A stretch of 64,000 nucleotides of DNA. It comes from Bryobacterales bacterium KBS 96 (lineage in GTDB: Bacteria > Acidobacteriota > Terriglobia > Bryobacterales > Bryobacteraceae). The DNA lies in NCBI GenBank assembly GCA_000381625.1, contig KB906767.1, positions 1,714,629-1,778,628 of the forward strand, written 5' to 3'. A model generated the notes under the pieces. That model had not been told where the DNA came from. It ran no database searches and saw nothing but the letters and a program-made list of their open reading frames with translations. A program made the position numbers and the translations under genes. This document shows, piece after piece, positions 37,100-44,927 of the stretch (positions are counted from its first letter, which is position 1; each line of letters starts with the position of its first letter).

Positions 37100-37345
37100 T
37101 TGGGAAGCTTTGAATTCTATGGAAAAGTCCCGGAGTCAAGCCGAGTGGATTTAGACGAGATGATTCACGATCTGGAAGTGGAGCAACAACGTATTCAGGA
37201 CGCCGTAGATGTCTTGCGGCGCCTTCAGCGCATCAGGAAACCGTCGTCAGCCCGATTCGATGGAAGAGAGGCGCCTCCGGAAGAAATCACAGCGCCGGAG
37301 GCCGGGAAAGGCCTTACCGAGTCCAGTAGCGTGCGCACAAGCTAA
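37100..37345 (+). CDS. small hypothetical protein
   Basis: 81 residues if started at TTG 37100; an ATG at 37160 would leave 61. The centre is a helical, acidic, possibly coiled-coil segment (MIHDLEVEQQRIQDAVDVLRRLQRI), the tail is disordered. Its stop codon is the last triplet of the first copy of a 19-bp tandem duplication. No family recognised; it may be a real small gene or noise upstream of ssrA. Confidence 0.4.
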   Translation: MGSFEFYGKVPESSRVDLDEMIHDLEVEQQRIQDAVDVLRRLQRIRKPSSARFDGREAPPEEITAPEAGKGLTESSSVRTS

Positions 37346-37364
37346 TAGCGTGCGCACAAGCTAA
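37327..37364. repeat. 19-bp perfect tandem duplication
   Basis: TAGCGTGCGCACAAGCTAA occurs twice head to tail (37327-37345, 37346-37364), just upstream of the tmRNA gene. Each copy contains the palindrome GTGCGCAC. It may be a recent replication slip or a binding site pair. Confidence 0.7.
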
Positions 37365-37406
37365 GGCATCGATTTACTGATAGAATAGAAGGAGAATTTC
37401 AGACAA

Positions 37407-37760
37407 GGGGGCGCACCGGTTTCGACGGGATCGATCTATTGTTTGAAGGCGTGTCGGGTTCCGAGCTCCCGTAAAACGATCGGAAAACAACAACTGCCAA
37501 TAACACGCAGTTTGCATACGCCGCCTAATTTTTAGGTAGCCGCTCCGGTTCACGAGCCTGCGCGTGAGCTAGTGAGCGTCATTTTGCAGGATAGGTACTA
37601 GGCTTCGGTCCGGAGCCATAGGCCGAGACCAATCGGGCTAGGTGGCTCTCGCTCTCGCCGGTTCATTAGGGCGCCGCCGAATAAACTGAATCGGCTACAC
37701 ACGTAGGCTTCAGACAGTTGGCTTTCTCGGACGCGGGTTCAATTCCCGCCGCCTCCACCA
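37407..37760 (+). ncRNA. ssrA: transfer-messenger RNA (tmRNA)
   Basis: 354 nt, one-piece tmRNA. The acceptor stem pairs GGGGGCG (37407-37413) with CGCCTCC (37750-37756), followed by encoded ACCA. GCACCGGTTTCGACGGGAT near the 5' end and GGGTTCAATTCCCGCC (T arm) near the 3' end are diagnostic. The tag reading frame runs 37496-37528 with resume codon GCC, giving ANNTQFAYAA and stop TAA. A TAGAAT -10-like box lies about 20 nt upstream. The tag ending AYAA should be read by ClpXP-type proteases to clear stalled products. Confidence 0.97.
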
Positions 37761-37764
37761 TATC

Positions 37765-37795
37765 TACCCGACTGATTATAAACGGGTATTCTTTG
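37765..37795 (+). terminator. candidate intrinsic terminator of ssrA
   Basis: A 6-bp stem TACCCG/CGGGTA (37765-37770 with 37783-37788) encloses a 12-nt loop and is followed by TTCTTT. It starts five bases after the tmRNA CCA end. The stem is short, so strength is uncertain. Confidence 0.45.
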
Positions 37796-37921
37796 TGGAT
37801 ATCGGTCTGCACTCGCCGCCACCTTACTGGTTCGGCGAATATGCAGAATGGTCCTGGGCTCCCGAAAAGCGCGGTATCCGCATTCCTGCCCTGACGGAAC
37901 TGATGCGCTGGGAGCAGGCTG

Positions 37922-38275
37922 TGTATCCGCGACGGCGTAACGCTCGAATGCGCGCGGCTCGTCGATAACGAGCTCATGCTCTATCAGGCCAAAAGCGCAC
38001 CCCCGTTGTGCCGCTGGCGCGCCGCATCACCGATCTCCGCAAGCCTGACGGCACACCAAACCGCATCACGACCGCATGTTCCGCAATACCTTCGCAGTGG
38101 AGATGCTCCTGGCCGGTGTTCCCATCGATCAGGTCTCGATCCTGCTCGGCCACGCGAGTGTCCGCGTCACCAAGAAGCACGATTCACCCTGGTTCGCGCT
38201 CGCCAGGATCAGCTTGAAAAGAGCGTGCAGTCGGCATGGCAACTGTTGCCGGAGCACAAAGCGGTACCAAGCTGA
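37922..38275 (+). pseudogene. tyrosine recombinase (phage-type integrase) remnant
   Basis: C-terminal third of an integrase split over three frames. Segment 1 is DGVTLECARLVDNELMLYQAKS (from 37922), segment 2 TPVVPLARRITDLRKPDG after a +1 shift near 37995, segment 3 FRNTFAVEMLLAGVPIDQVSILLGHASVRVTKKH from about 38076. Segment 4 is VRARQDQLEKSVQSAW after another shift near 38195. The catalytic Tyr expected after KKH is Asp (HDSPW), and the HxxR His appears lost. It lies 160 bp beyond the tmRNA 3' end, a classic integration site. Non-functional. Confidence 0.82.
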
Positions 38276-38528
38276 AATTGAACTCTGCCTCTGCAAAGAG
38301 CCCCTCGACACCGCCGTTCAGAGATAAATTCGACAAGAGTTGCCAAACAGTAATTGGCCGCCTTTCAAAGGGTTTTTGGGTCAGTAACTGACGAGTTGCC
38401 ACACAGAAACGATCTAGTTTTCGCCCGGCAAAATGCGGATACCGCCGGAGTAACCTGGCCTCAGCGGGTTAAAAGATTTCTGCAAGAGAATTGAACCGAG
38501 AGCGACTCAGGTTCGACATATTGGACAA

Positions 38529-39095
38529 GTGGCCAACGAAAGTGAGGATCGGCTCCAGTTTGGGTGGCTTGCACTCCGCTGTCAGACAGGCGATCCGAAA
38601 GCATTCGCGGACCTGATTGCAGTGATGGAGAGGCCGCTGCTTTATTACGCAACGAGCCTTACCGGGAACCAGGATGCGGCGCTCGATGTTCTGCAAGATG
38701 TTTGGCTCAGGGTGCTTCACGGCATTCGAAAGTTGAAAGATCCCGGTTCTCTAAAGCCTTGGCTTTACGCGATAACCCATGGTGTCGCCATCGATCGCGT
38801 CCGGAGGGAATACAGGCGGAACAAGGCAGAGCAATCACAGCTTGACGATGTCTTAAACGTCGAAGAGCCCACTTTCGATGAGCAAGATGCAACGGCGGTT
38901 CACGACGCATTGAGCCGCCTTGGCGTCAAACACCGCGAAGTTCTTGTTCTGCATTTTCTTCAGGACCTCTCCATCCTGGAAATCGCCAATGTTGTCGGCT
39001 GCTCCGAGGGCACCGTCAAATCCCGCATTCACTACGCCAAACGGCAAATGAAACAGATTCTAGAAGGAGTGAAACATGGCACAGCAATCGAATAA
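38529..39095 (+). CDS. ECF-type RNA polymerase sigma factor
   Basis: 188 residues. Region 2 (FADLIAVMERPLLYYATSLTGNQDAALDVLQDVWLRVLHGIRKLKDPGSLKPWLYAITHGVAIDRVRRE) and region 4 (LSRLGVKHREVLVLHFLQDLSILEIANVVGCSEGTVKSRIHYAKRQMKQIL) are both complete, with no region 3. The start is GTG. The stop overlaps the next gene by 20 bp, so the small membrane protein is probably its regulator or partner. The target promoters are unknown. Confidence 0.92.
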   Translation: MANESEDRLQFGWLALRCQTGDPKAFADLIAVMERPLLYYATSLTGNQDAALDVLQDVWLRVLHGIRKLKDPGSLKPWLYAITHGVAIDRVRREYRRNKAEQSQLDDVLNVEEPTFDEQDATAVHDALSRLGVKHREVLVLHFLQDLSILEIANVVGCSEGTVKSRIHYAKRQMKQILEGVKHGTAIE

Positions 39096-39453
39096 CCTGC
39101 GCGAACGCCTGCTCGCAACCCTGCCGCACCCGGAGAACCTAGCGGCCTATCGTGAAGAGACCACTATGTTGATGGCCAAACACGCAAGAGCGCTTCGCTG
39201 GGATTACTTCACGCTCAACGCGTTCTATTTCATCGCCGGCATTTTGTTGTTCGTTTCGACCGCGAATTATTGGCACGTGGACGCGATCATGCGTCATTCG
39301 TTTCAATTCGGGAGCGCCCTTATGTTCTTCGTGGGGATGATCTTTGAAATGCGCTACAGAATTTACGACAACCAGGTCGCCACACTCAAGGAGATCAAGC
39401 AAGTCCAACTTCAGATTCTCGAGCTTCAGGCGTCGCTGCGAAAGGATCAATAG
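39076..39453 (+). CDS. small membrane protein co-transcribed with the ECF sigma factor
   Basis: 125 residues with a soluble N-terminus (about 1-45), two transmembrane helices (NAFYFIAGILLFVSTANYW and FQFGSALMFFVGMIFEM), and a C-terminal coiled-coil tail (VATLKEIKQVQLQILELQASL). It starts inside the sigma gene (20-bp overlap). Position fits an anti-sigma or signal-transducing role, but the N-terminus lacks the HxxxCxxC zinc anti-sigma motif. Confidence 0.75.
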   Translation: MAQQSNNLRERLLATLPHPENLAAYREETTMLMAKHARALRWDYFTLNAFYFIAGILLFVSTANYWHVDAIMRHSFQFGSALMFFVGMIFEMRYRIYDNQVATLKEIKQVQLQILELQASLRKDQ

Positions 39454-39562
39454 CATCAGTAAGAAGAATGTCACGAGCCACGCCGTATGGTGCTCGTTGG
39501 ATTTGCTCGTCGCAGTCTTTCCGTGCAAGCTCGTGTTGTCTAGAGACGCTTGTGGCTTTCGC

Positions 39563-40858
39563 TCACTCCGCCGCAAGATCCGCGTCCGTCGTGACATTGA
39601 CGGAAGGCGCGGCAAAGGCGCTTATCTCCGTCAACTCGTCAACCTGGCGCAAGGAGGGGAAGAGCCGAGCCCACAGCGCCACAATCAGGATCGTCCCGAT
39701 GCCGCCTAACACGACAGCCGGTATGGTTCCTAACCATTGGGCCGTAATGCCCGACTCGAATTGACCCACCTCGTTTGAAGCGCCGATGAAGACCATGTTT
39801 ACGGCGCTGACGCGGCCTCTCATCTCATCCGGCGTTGCGAGCTGAATCATCGTATGCCGGACAATCACGCTGACCATGTCAAAGGCGCCTAGCAAAACCA
39901 GTGCGGCCAGCGACAGCGCGAGATCGCGCGACAACCCAAAGACGACGGTGAATACTCCGAAACCGGCGACGCACCACAGCATAGACGCGCCCGCATTGCG
40001 GCGTAATGGCCAGTGGGCGATGACAACGGCCATCAGGACCGCGCCTACTCCAGGAGCGCTCCGCAGGATGCCGAGGCCCGCCGCTCCGACGTTCAGGATC
40101 TCGCGCGCGTAAACAGGCAACAGGGCGACGGCCCCACCGAGCAACACGGCAAAGAGATCGAGCGAGATTGCGCCAAGAATCAGCTTATTCCGCCAGATAT
40201 ACCGGAGCCCGTCCAATACCATCGTGGTGGAGGCCGCGCCGCCGGAGCGCTCTGTCACTGGGGTCCTTATCTGAAGCATCAGGACAAACGCGACCATATA
40301 GGCGATTGCCGCGCTCGTGTAAACGGGCGCGGGGCTTCCGGTAATGCCGTAAAGCAGGCCTCCGATCATGGGCCCCGCGATTGTGGCTGTCTGGAATATC
40401 GACGAGCCCCAGGCGACCGCATTGGGGAAATGTTCGCGCGGCACAAGCAACGGCAGGAACGCCTGGCTCGCCGGGCCGTTAAACGCGCGAACTGCCCCAT
40501 TGCCGAGTAGGGCAAGATAAATCGGGTACGCCGAGTTCAACCTATGCAGCGTGAAAAAGAGCAGCAGCAGCGAGCACAACGAAAAGGCGGCGTAGCAACC
40601 CTGCAAAATGCGTTGCCGGGCGACGCGGTCGGCAACGTGGCCCGCAATCAGAAACAGAAAGATGCCGGGCAGGAACTGCGCCAGCCCAACGAGTCCAAGA
40701 TCGAGAGGCCGGTGCGTAATCTCGTACACCTGCCATGCGACCGCGACCGACTGCATCTCGGACGAAATCGTCACAAGAAATCGCGCGCTCATGTACCAAC
40801 GGAAATTCGGGTAATGAAAGGCGGCGCGCGCTTGCGACTCGGATGAATCGCTCTTCAT
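39563..40858 (-). CDS. MFS transporter (EntS/enterobactin-exporter type)
   Basis: 431 residues, about twelve transmembrane helices with the MFS motif GHVADRVARQRILQ after helix 2 and RGRVSAVNMVFIGASNEVGQFESG in the second half, typical of the MFS_3 exporter group. The C-terminal tail is cytoplasmic and disordered. The EntS group exports siderophores and other small molecules, but no siderophore genes are nearby. It is a single gene. Confidence 0.88.
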   Translation of the reverse strand: MKSDSSESQARAAFHYPNFRWYMSARFLVTISSEMQSVAVAWQVYEITHRPLDLGLVGLAQFLPGIFLFLIAGHVADRVARQRILQGCYAAFSLCSLLLLFFTLHRLNSAYPIYLALLGNGAVRAFNGPASQAFLPLLVPREHFPNAVAWGSSIFQTATIAGPMIGGLLYGITGSPAPVYTSAAIAYMVAFVLMLQIRTPVTERSGGAASTTMVLDGLRYIWRNKLILGAISLDLFAVLLGGAVALLPVYAREILNVGAAGLGILRSAPGVGAVLMAVVIAHWPLRRNAGASMLWCVAGFGVFTVVFGLSRDLALSLAALVLLGAFDMVSVIVRHTMIQLATPDEMRGRVSAVNMVFIGASNEVGQFESGITAQWLGTIPAVVLGGIGTILIVALWARLFPSLRQVDELTEISAFAAPSVNVTTDADLAAE

Positions 40859-40971
40859 TCGGGCCTGATGTCAGTGTCCCATGCACATGTACCCGAACGG
40901 GAACTCCAGGCATCCAAACGATAGGGAAAATATGAGCGGGGACACCTCTCAGATTAAAGAAGGTCAATAAA

Positions 40972-41952
40972 ATGACAGGAATTCCGCTTGCGTCTAGTTT
41001 GGCGTGTTCCGTAGCTCTTGCGGTGGGCATGTTTTGTCAGCCGGCTGTTATGCAGGCCCAGCCCTCTCCGCAAAATACACAGCCACAGCAGCCGTATCGG
41101 CAGCAACAGTATCCACAACAACAGCAGCAATACCCGCAACAGCCGTATCCACAACAGCAACCGTATCCGCAACAGGCGCCGCCCGTGCTAGCGCCCCAAC
41201 AACTCGATCCGTTGGTTCAGAGCGTCGCATTGTATCCGGACCCGCTGCTGGCGCAGGTATTGACGGCGGCGACGTACTCGAACGAAATTCCCGAGGCCGC
41301 GACATGGGCGGTGCAGCACTCGTATTTAACCGGCGAGCCCTTGGCAAGAGCGATCGAAGCCGACAACCTGCCGTGGGATCCGAGCGTCATCGCGCTGCTT
41401 CCCTTCCCTTCGGTGCTCGACCAGATGGCGCGCAATATGGATTGGACACAGGCCCTGGGCAATGCAGTGCTCGCACAGCGCGGAGACGTAATGGACGCCG
41501 TGCAGCGAATGCGCCAGGAATCGTTGAGCTATGGTTATCTGAGGACAAATCCTTATAGCAGGGTGGTTGTCCTGGGGCCTGGACAGATTGAAATCGTGCC
41601 CGTGAGAACCGATTTCTACTATGTGCCGGCTTACGATCCTCGCGTGGTATTTTTTCCGCCGCGTCCGGGCTTCTACATTGGAAGCGCCATTCGATTCGGA
41701 AACGGGATCGGCGTTGGGGCGGCGTTTGCGCCATGGGGATGGGGCGGCGCTGGATTTGGGTGGAGAGATCACGCTATCCTGCTCGATCACCGGCCCTGGG
41801 GCAGAACCTGGGTAAACCGCGGGGCCTACGCTCCTCGATATGCAGAACCACGCTACTATCACGGCGGGCCGGCAGTAGAACGCCACGATATTCGTAGCCC
41901 TCGCGACGACCGGAGGCGAAGCCAAGACCATGACCGACGAGACCAGCATTAA
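40972..41952 (+). CDS. DUF3300 domain-containing exported protein
   Basis: 326 residues. A signal peptide ends near VMQAQ (about residue 30). A low-complexity Gln/Pro/Tyr repeat follows (about 34-68: repeated PYPQQ units), then the DUF3300 core starting QLDPLVQSVALYPDPLLAQVLTAATYSNEIPEAATWA and running to about residue 225. A Gly/Trp-rich and then His/Arg/Asp-rich tail completes it. DUF3300 has no known function. GAAGG precedes the ATG. The repeat DNA (41085-41175) may be prone to slippage. Confidence 0.9.
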   Translation: MTGIPLASSLACSVALAVGMFCQPAVMQAQPSPQNTQPQQPYRQQQYPQQQQQYPQQPYPQQQPYPQQAPPVLAPQQLDPLVQSVALYPDPLLAQVLTAATYSNEIPEAATWAVQHSYLTGEPLARAIEADNLPWDPSVIALLPFPSVLDQMARNMDWTQALGNAVLAQRGDVMDAVQRMRQESLSYGYLRTNPYSRVVVLGPGQIEIVPVRTDFYYVPAYDPRVVFFPPRPGFYIGSAIRFGNGIGVGAAFAPWGWGGAGFGWRDHAILLDHRPWGRTWVNRGAYAPRYAEPRYYHGGPAVERHDIRSPRDDRRRSQDHDRRDQH

Positions 41953-41977
41953 AAAACGCAGCGGTGGGCGGGCGAAC

Positions 41978-42721
41978 TCAAATACTGCGAACGGGCATGC
42001 TCACAATGTCGTCGATGGCGATAGCTTCCTTGACTACAAACGGCTCACCGTAGGTTGCACCGATTAGATTGCCGTAGAAACGAGCCACCGCAGCTAACCG
42101 CTGCTCCACTTCCGTTTGCGAGGGGAACAACCCAGCCGCTGTTTCTGAATCGCCGTATTGCGAAGCGTAGCTGAACAGCGCGGCCATGCGGCGTTCAAAC
42201 TGCCCCGTGATGTCGACAACGAAGGACGGCGTCACGTTCGCGTATAGCGACGAATAAAGAATTTTGAACGGCCGGTGCGGCGGTGTATCCTCTTCCAGCT
42301 TCTTCAAGCCGGAAAGGAAACATGCTTCGTAACCGAGTGCCGAAGCACGATAGTGGTCGGGATGGCGTCCCGTCCAATACGGCAGGATCACGACACGCGG
42401 CTTGAGGCGGCGGATAACCCCAGCCAGCGTCATTCGAGCGCCGATGTTATTTTCCAGCCGCGCGTCGGGCCAGCGCAGATTTTCTCTCCAGGCCAGGAGC
42501 ATGTGTTCGCCGGCCTTTTTCGATTCCGCGATGCGCAGATCCGGAGTCCCGCGACTACCCATGTCGCCCGCGGTCAGGTCGAGAACGCCGGTGCGATAGC
42601 CTCTCTCAGCCGTCTTGATGAGTGTGCCGCCGCAAGTCTGCTCTATGTCGTCCGGATGTGCAGCGATCGCCAGCACATCTAACGGACGCAGGTTTTCAAA
42701 CGGTTCGTTCGGATCACGCAT
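41978..42721 (-). CDS. bshB1: BshB1-type PIG-L deacetylase
   Basis: 247 residues. AAHPDDIEQTCGGTL (zinc motif) and YWTGRHPDHYRAS (second ligand) match the bacillithiol-biosynthesis deacetylase BshB1, which removes the acetyl group of GlcNAc-malate. The long C-terminal segment YGEPFVVKEAIAIDD is also typical of BshB1. The start is ATG 42721 (GTG 42742 is an alternative). bshA and bshC are not in the window. The gene lies downstream of an ergothioneine/transport region, though a repeat element and an ABC operon intervene. Confidence 0.85.
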   Translation of the reverse strand: MRDPNEPFENLRPLDVLAIAAHPDDIEQTCGGTLIKTAERGYRTGVLDLTAGDMGSRGTPDLRIAESKKAGEHMLLAWRENLRWPDARLENNIGARMTLAGVIRRLKPRVVILPYWTGRHPDHYRASALGYEACFLSGLKKLEEDTPPHRPFKILYSSLYANVTPSFVVDITGQFERRMAALFSYASQYGDSETAAGLFPSQTEVEQRLAAVARFYGNLIGATYGEPFVVKEAIAIDDIVSMPVRSI

Positions 42722-42781
42722 AGTCACCCACGGCGGCAGCACGAGAGTCCAATTGGTTAGAAGACGTTCGCTCCGGTGAAC

Positions 42782-43019
42782 ACGTCCGCTCCCTCACGGT
42801 CGCGGTTCGGTGCTGGTAATCACACGTCTTCGTCCGATTCCGCGGAACGCGGGCCGCGGAATCAGATGAAGACGCCGTTCGACCCGCGCACTCACGTGCG
42901 GCGGCTCTGTTTCCGGGTAACCTCGACACAGAGCCGCCTTGCGTCAGCAAGCGGTTTTTCCGGACGCGATGTAACGCCCGGTTATCAGCACCGAACCGCG
43001 ACCGTGAGGGAGCGGACGT
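42782..43019. repeat. 238-bp element with 38-bp terminal inverted repeats
   Basis: The ends 42782-42819 and 42982-43019 are inverted copies matching at 37 of 38 positions. Inside lies a 21-bp hairpin with 2 mismatches (42825-42845 with 42854-42874), then a 10-bp hairpin (GCGGCTCTGT/ACAGAGCCGC, 42901-42937). The shared repeat unit CAGAGCCGCCTTGCGTCAGCAAGCGG starts at 42929. It has no coding capacity I trust. It looks like a MITE-like or structured-RNA element, and pieces of it recur in other gaps of the window. It fills most of the 365-bp gap 42722-43086. Confidence 0.75.
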
Positions 43020-43086
43020 CTTTAACGTAGCTAGGCATGGCTGGTTCACCGTGAAAAGCTTGGTCATCGTGAAGAGTCTGGTGGAA

Positions 43087-43776
43087 TCAGCCGGGATTAT
43101 CGACGGCAATGCGGCCGTCCCGGATGGCAACTACACGATCGGCGAAAGCGGCCGCTTCCGGATTATGCGTGATCATGAGAATGGTCTGGCCGCGGTCGTG
43201 ATTAATGGCTCGCAGGAGTTCCAGTACGATTGTTGAATTTTCGGTGTCCAGATTACCAGTAGGCTCGTCGGCTAAGACAATCGCCGGCCGGTTCACCAGC
43301 GCCCGCGCAATAGCCACTCGCTGCTGCTCCCCACCCGAAAGCGCACGCGGTTTATGATCGAGACGCTTAGTGATGCCGAGCAGGTCGAGAATGCGTTTGA
43401 AATCGTCCGACAGGGGCCCGTTCTGCCTGGCCAGATAGCGGGCAATCAGGATGTTGTCCAAGGCGGTGAGTGTCGGCAACAAGTTATATTTCTGGAAAAC
43501 GAACCCAACCTTGTGCTGACGCAACTCGGTTCGCCGGGCGTCGGAAAGATCGCGGATATTTTGGCCGTCGACGATCACTTCACCGTCTGTCGGCGCCGCA
43601 AGTCCTCCGAGAATATGAAACAACGTGGACTTGCCTGAACCCGACGGTCCGATGACCGCAAGAAATTCGCCACGGGCCACATCGAGGTCGATTCCGCGAA
43701 GCGCCCGTACCGGCACGTCGCCGGTACGATAAACCTTCTGAAGACCGCGAACCTGAATGATCGAGTCGCTAGTCAT
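43087..43776 (-). CDS. MacB/LolD-type ABC transporter ATP-binding protein
   Basis: 229 residues. Walker [11 protein letters not shown]-loop [18 protein letters not shown] (the MacB/LolD-type sequence), signature LSGGEQQR, Walker [13 protein letters not shown] and H-loop ITHNPE. I chose ATG 43776, which overlaps the permease stop by 8 bp. The two form an efflux or lipoprotein-transfer type ABC system. No periplasmic adaptor protein gene is adjacent. Confidence 0.93.
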   Translation of the reverse strand: MTSDSIIQVRGLQKVYRTGDVPVRALRGIDLDVARGEFLAVIGPSGSGKSTLFHILGGLAAPTDGEVIVDGQNIRDLSDARRTELRQHKVGFVFQKYNLLPTLTALDNILIARYLARQNGPLSDDFKRILDLLGITKRLDHKPRALSGGEQQRVAIARALVNRPAIVLADEPTGNLDTENSTIVLELLRAINHDRGQTILMITHNPEAAAFADRVVAIRDGRIAVDNPG

Positions 43777-44866
43777 AGGCCAGCGCCTCAATCGGATCCT
43801 GCCGGGCGGCTTTCAGGCCGGGGTAAACCGCGCCGAGCAGTGCTCCAACGATGGCGATCACCGCGGCAATCGGCCACCAGTCGGGAACAATCACTACCTG
43901 CAGAAACGCCGGCGCATACCACATGATTACGGCTTTCGCCGCATACGACAGAAGAATGCCGATTATGCAGCCGAAAATTGCTAGCAGAATGGTTTCGCGT
44001 ATCAGAATGTCCAGAATCTTCACCGGTTTGGCGCCGAGAGCCTTCAATACTCCGATTTCTCTCGTACGTTCAATAACCGCCGTGTAGAGCGAAAGGAAAA
44101 CCACCAGAAATCCGACGAATATCGATAGCGCCGTGATCACATTGATAAAGCCCTTCAGGGGCGGCAGGTTATTCACGTTGTAAAGAGACGTCAGTTCGTC
44201 GATTGAGACTGCATGCAGGTTGCCCTTCAACACGGTGTTCAACTGATCGACAGCGGTCTGCGTATTTGCGGGATTATCCACCTTCACTACAATCTGAGTC
44301 ACCCGCCCGGTGTTTCCGGTCAGAGATTGCAAGCGGCTGAGCGACACAATGAGGTGGCTCAATTTGCCCTCTTCGATCACGCCGGCAACATGCCATGGAT
44401 GGTTCAAAATCTTAAGCGTCTGGCCGACCTTAATGCTGTTCTGCTTCTGATAATACTGATCGACGACTATATCGTCGGGCTGCCGTAGAGGACCGCCTGC
44501 AAGATATTTGACTCCGCCCGTCATCTCGACAAACTTGTCGTAATCGACGCCGGCCATGGACGTGAAGCCAAACACCTGGGCGATCAACACACCGAGCGCG
44601 GTATCCACGTGAGGCTGCTTGGAAACGAAACCGACGAACTTCTCATTCACTTGCGCCGAAGCAAGCGTGAACGAACTGGATCCCTCCGGCTTCAGCCAGA
44701 TCTGAGCCCCAACGCCACGAGCCCGTCGCGCGGAATCCTGGAGCATTCCCTTGCTCAACCCCACTATGGTCAGAATCAGCGTCACCTGCACACCGATGAC
44801 AACGGCGGTCAGCACCGTGCGTACCCAGCGATGTTTCAGGTTTTCGAAAACGAGTTTATTGATCAA
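43769..44866 (-). CDS. FtsX/MacB-type ABC transporter permease
   Basis: 365 residues. N-terminal helix (VRTVLTAVVIGVQVTLILTIVGLSKGM), a MacB-like periplasmic domain (about 40-240), and three C-terminal FtsX helices ending [17 protein letters not shown]. It works with the ATPase encoded immediately downstream. It begins 61 bp downstream of the binding protein gene of the ergothioneine/betaine operon, on the same strand, so co-transcription is possible. Confidence 0.9.
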   Translation of the reverse strand: MINKLVFENLKHRWVRTVLTAVVIGVQVTLILTIVGLSKGMLQDSARRARGVGAQIWLKPEGSSSFTLASAQVNEKFVGFVSKQPHVDTALGVLIAQVFGFTSMAGVDYDKFVEMTGGVKYLAGGPLRQPDDIVVDQYYQKQNSIKVGQTLKILNHPWHVAGVIEEGKLSHLIVSLSRLQSLTGNTGRVTQIVVKVDNPANTQTAVDQLNTVLKGNLHAVSIDELTSLYNVNNLPPLKGFINVITALSIFVGFLVVFLSLYTAVIERTREIGVLKALGAKPVKILDILIRETILLAIFGCIIGILLSYAAKAVIMWYAPAFLQVVIVPDWWPIAAVIAIVGALLGAVYPGLKAARQDPIEALAYD

Positions 44867-44927
44867 GAGTGGGCAAGCCTAAAGCTGATTCGGCGGCGGC
44901 TGACTTCCCGATTATAGCGGCCATGAA

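Noticed and set aside
38337-38404. Imperfect direct repeat GAGTTGCCAMACAG (two copies 54 bp apart) as an attachment site
   Set aside because: Only 13/14 bases over a short length, no resemblance to the tmRNA 3' end; not enough to call an att site.
41085-41175. Repeated CAACAGCCGTATCC-like units as a CRISPR or minisatellite
   Set aside because: They are in-frame codons for the Gln/Pro/Tyr-rich linker of the DUF3300 protein and have no regular spacers.
42714-43130. A 138-residue minus-strand frame across the 42.8-kb repeat element
   Set aside because: Its sequence is Arg/Ser-rich and simply translates the inverted repeat (the same peptide piece appears in both halves); no start signal and no family.
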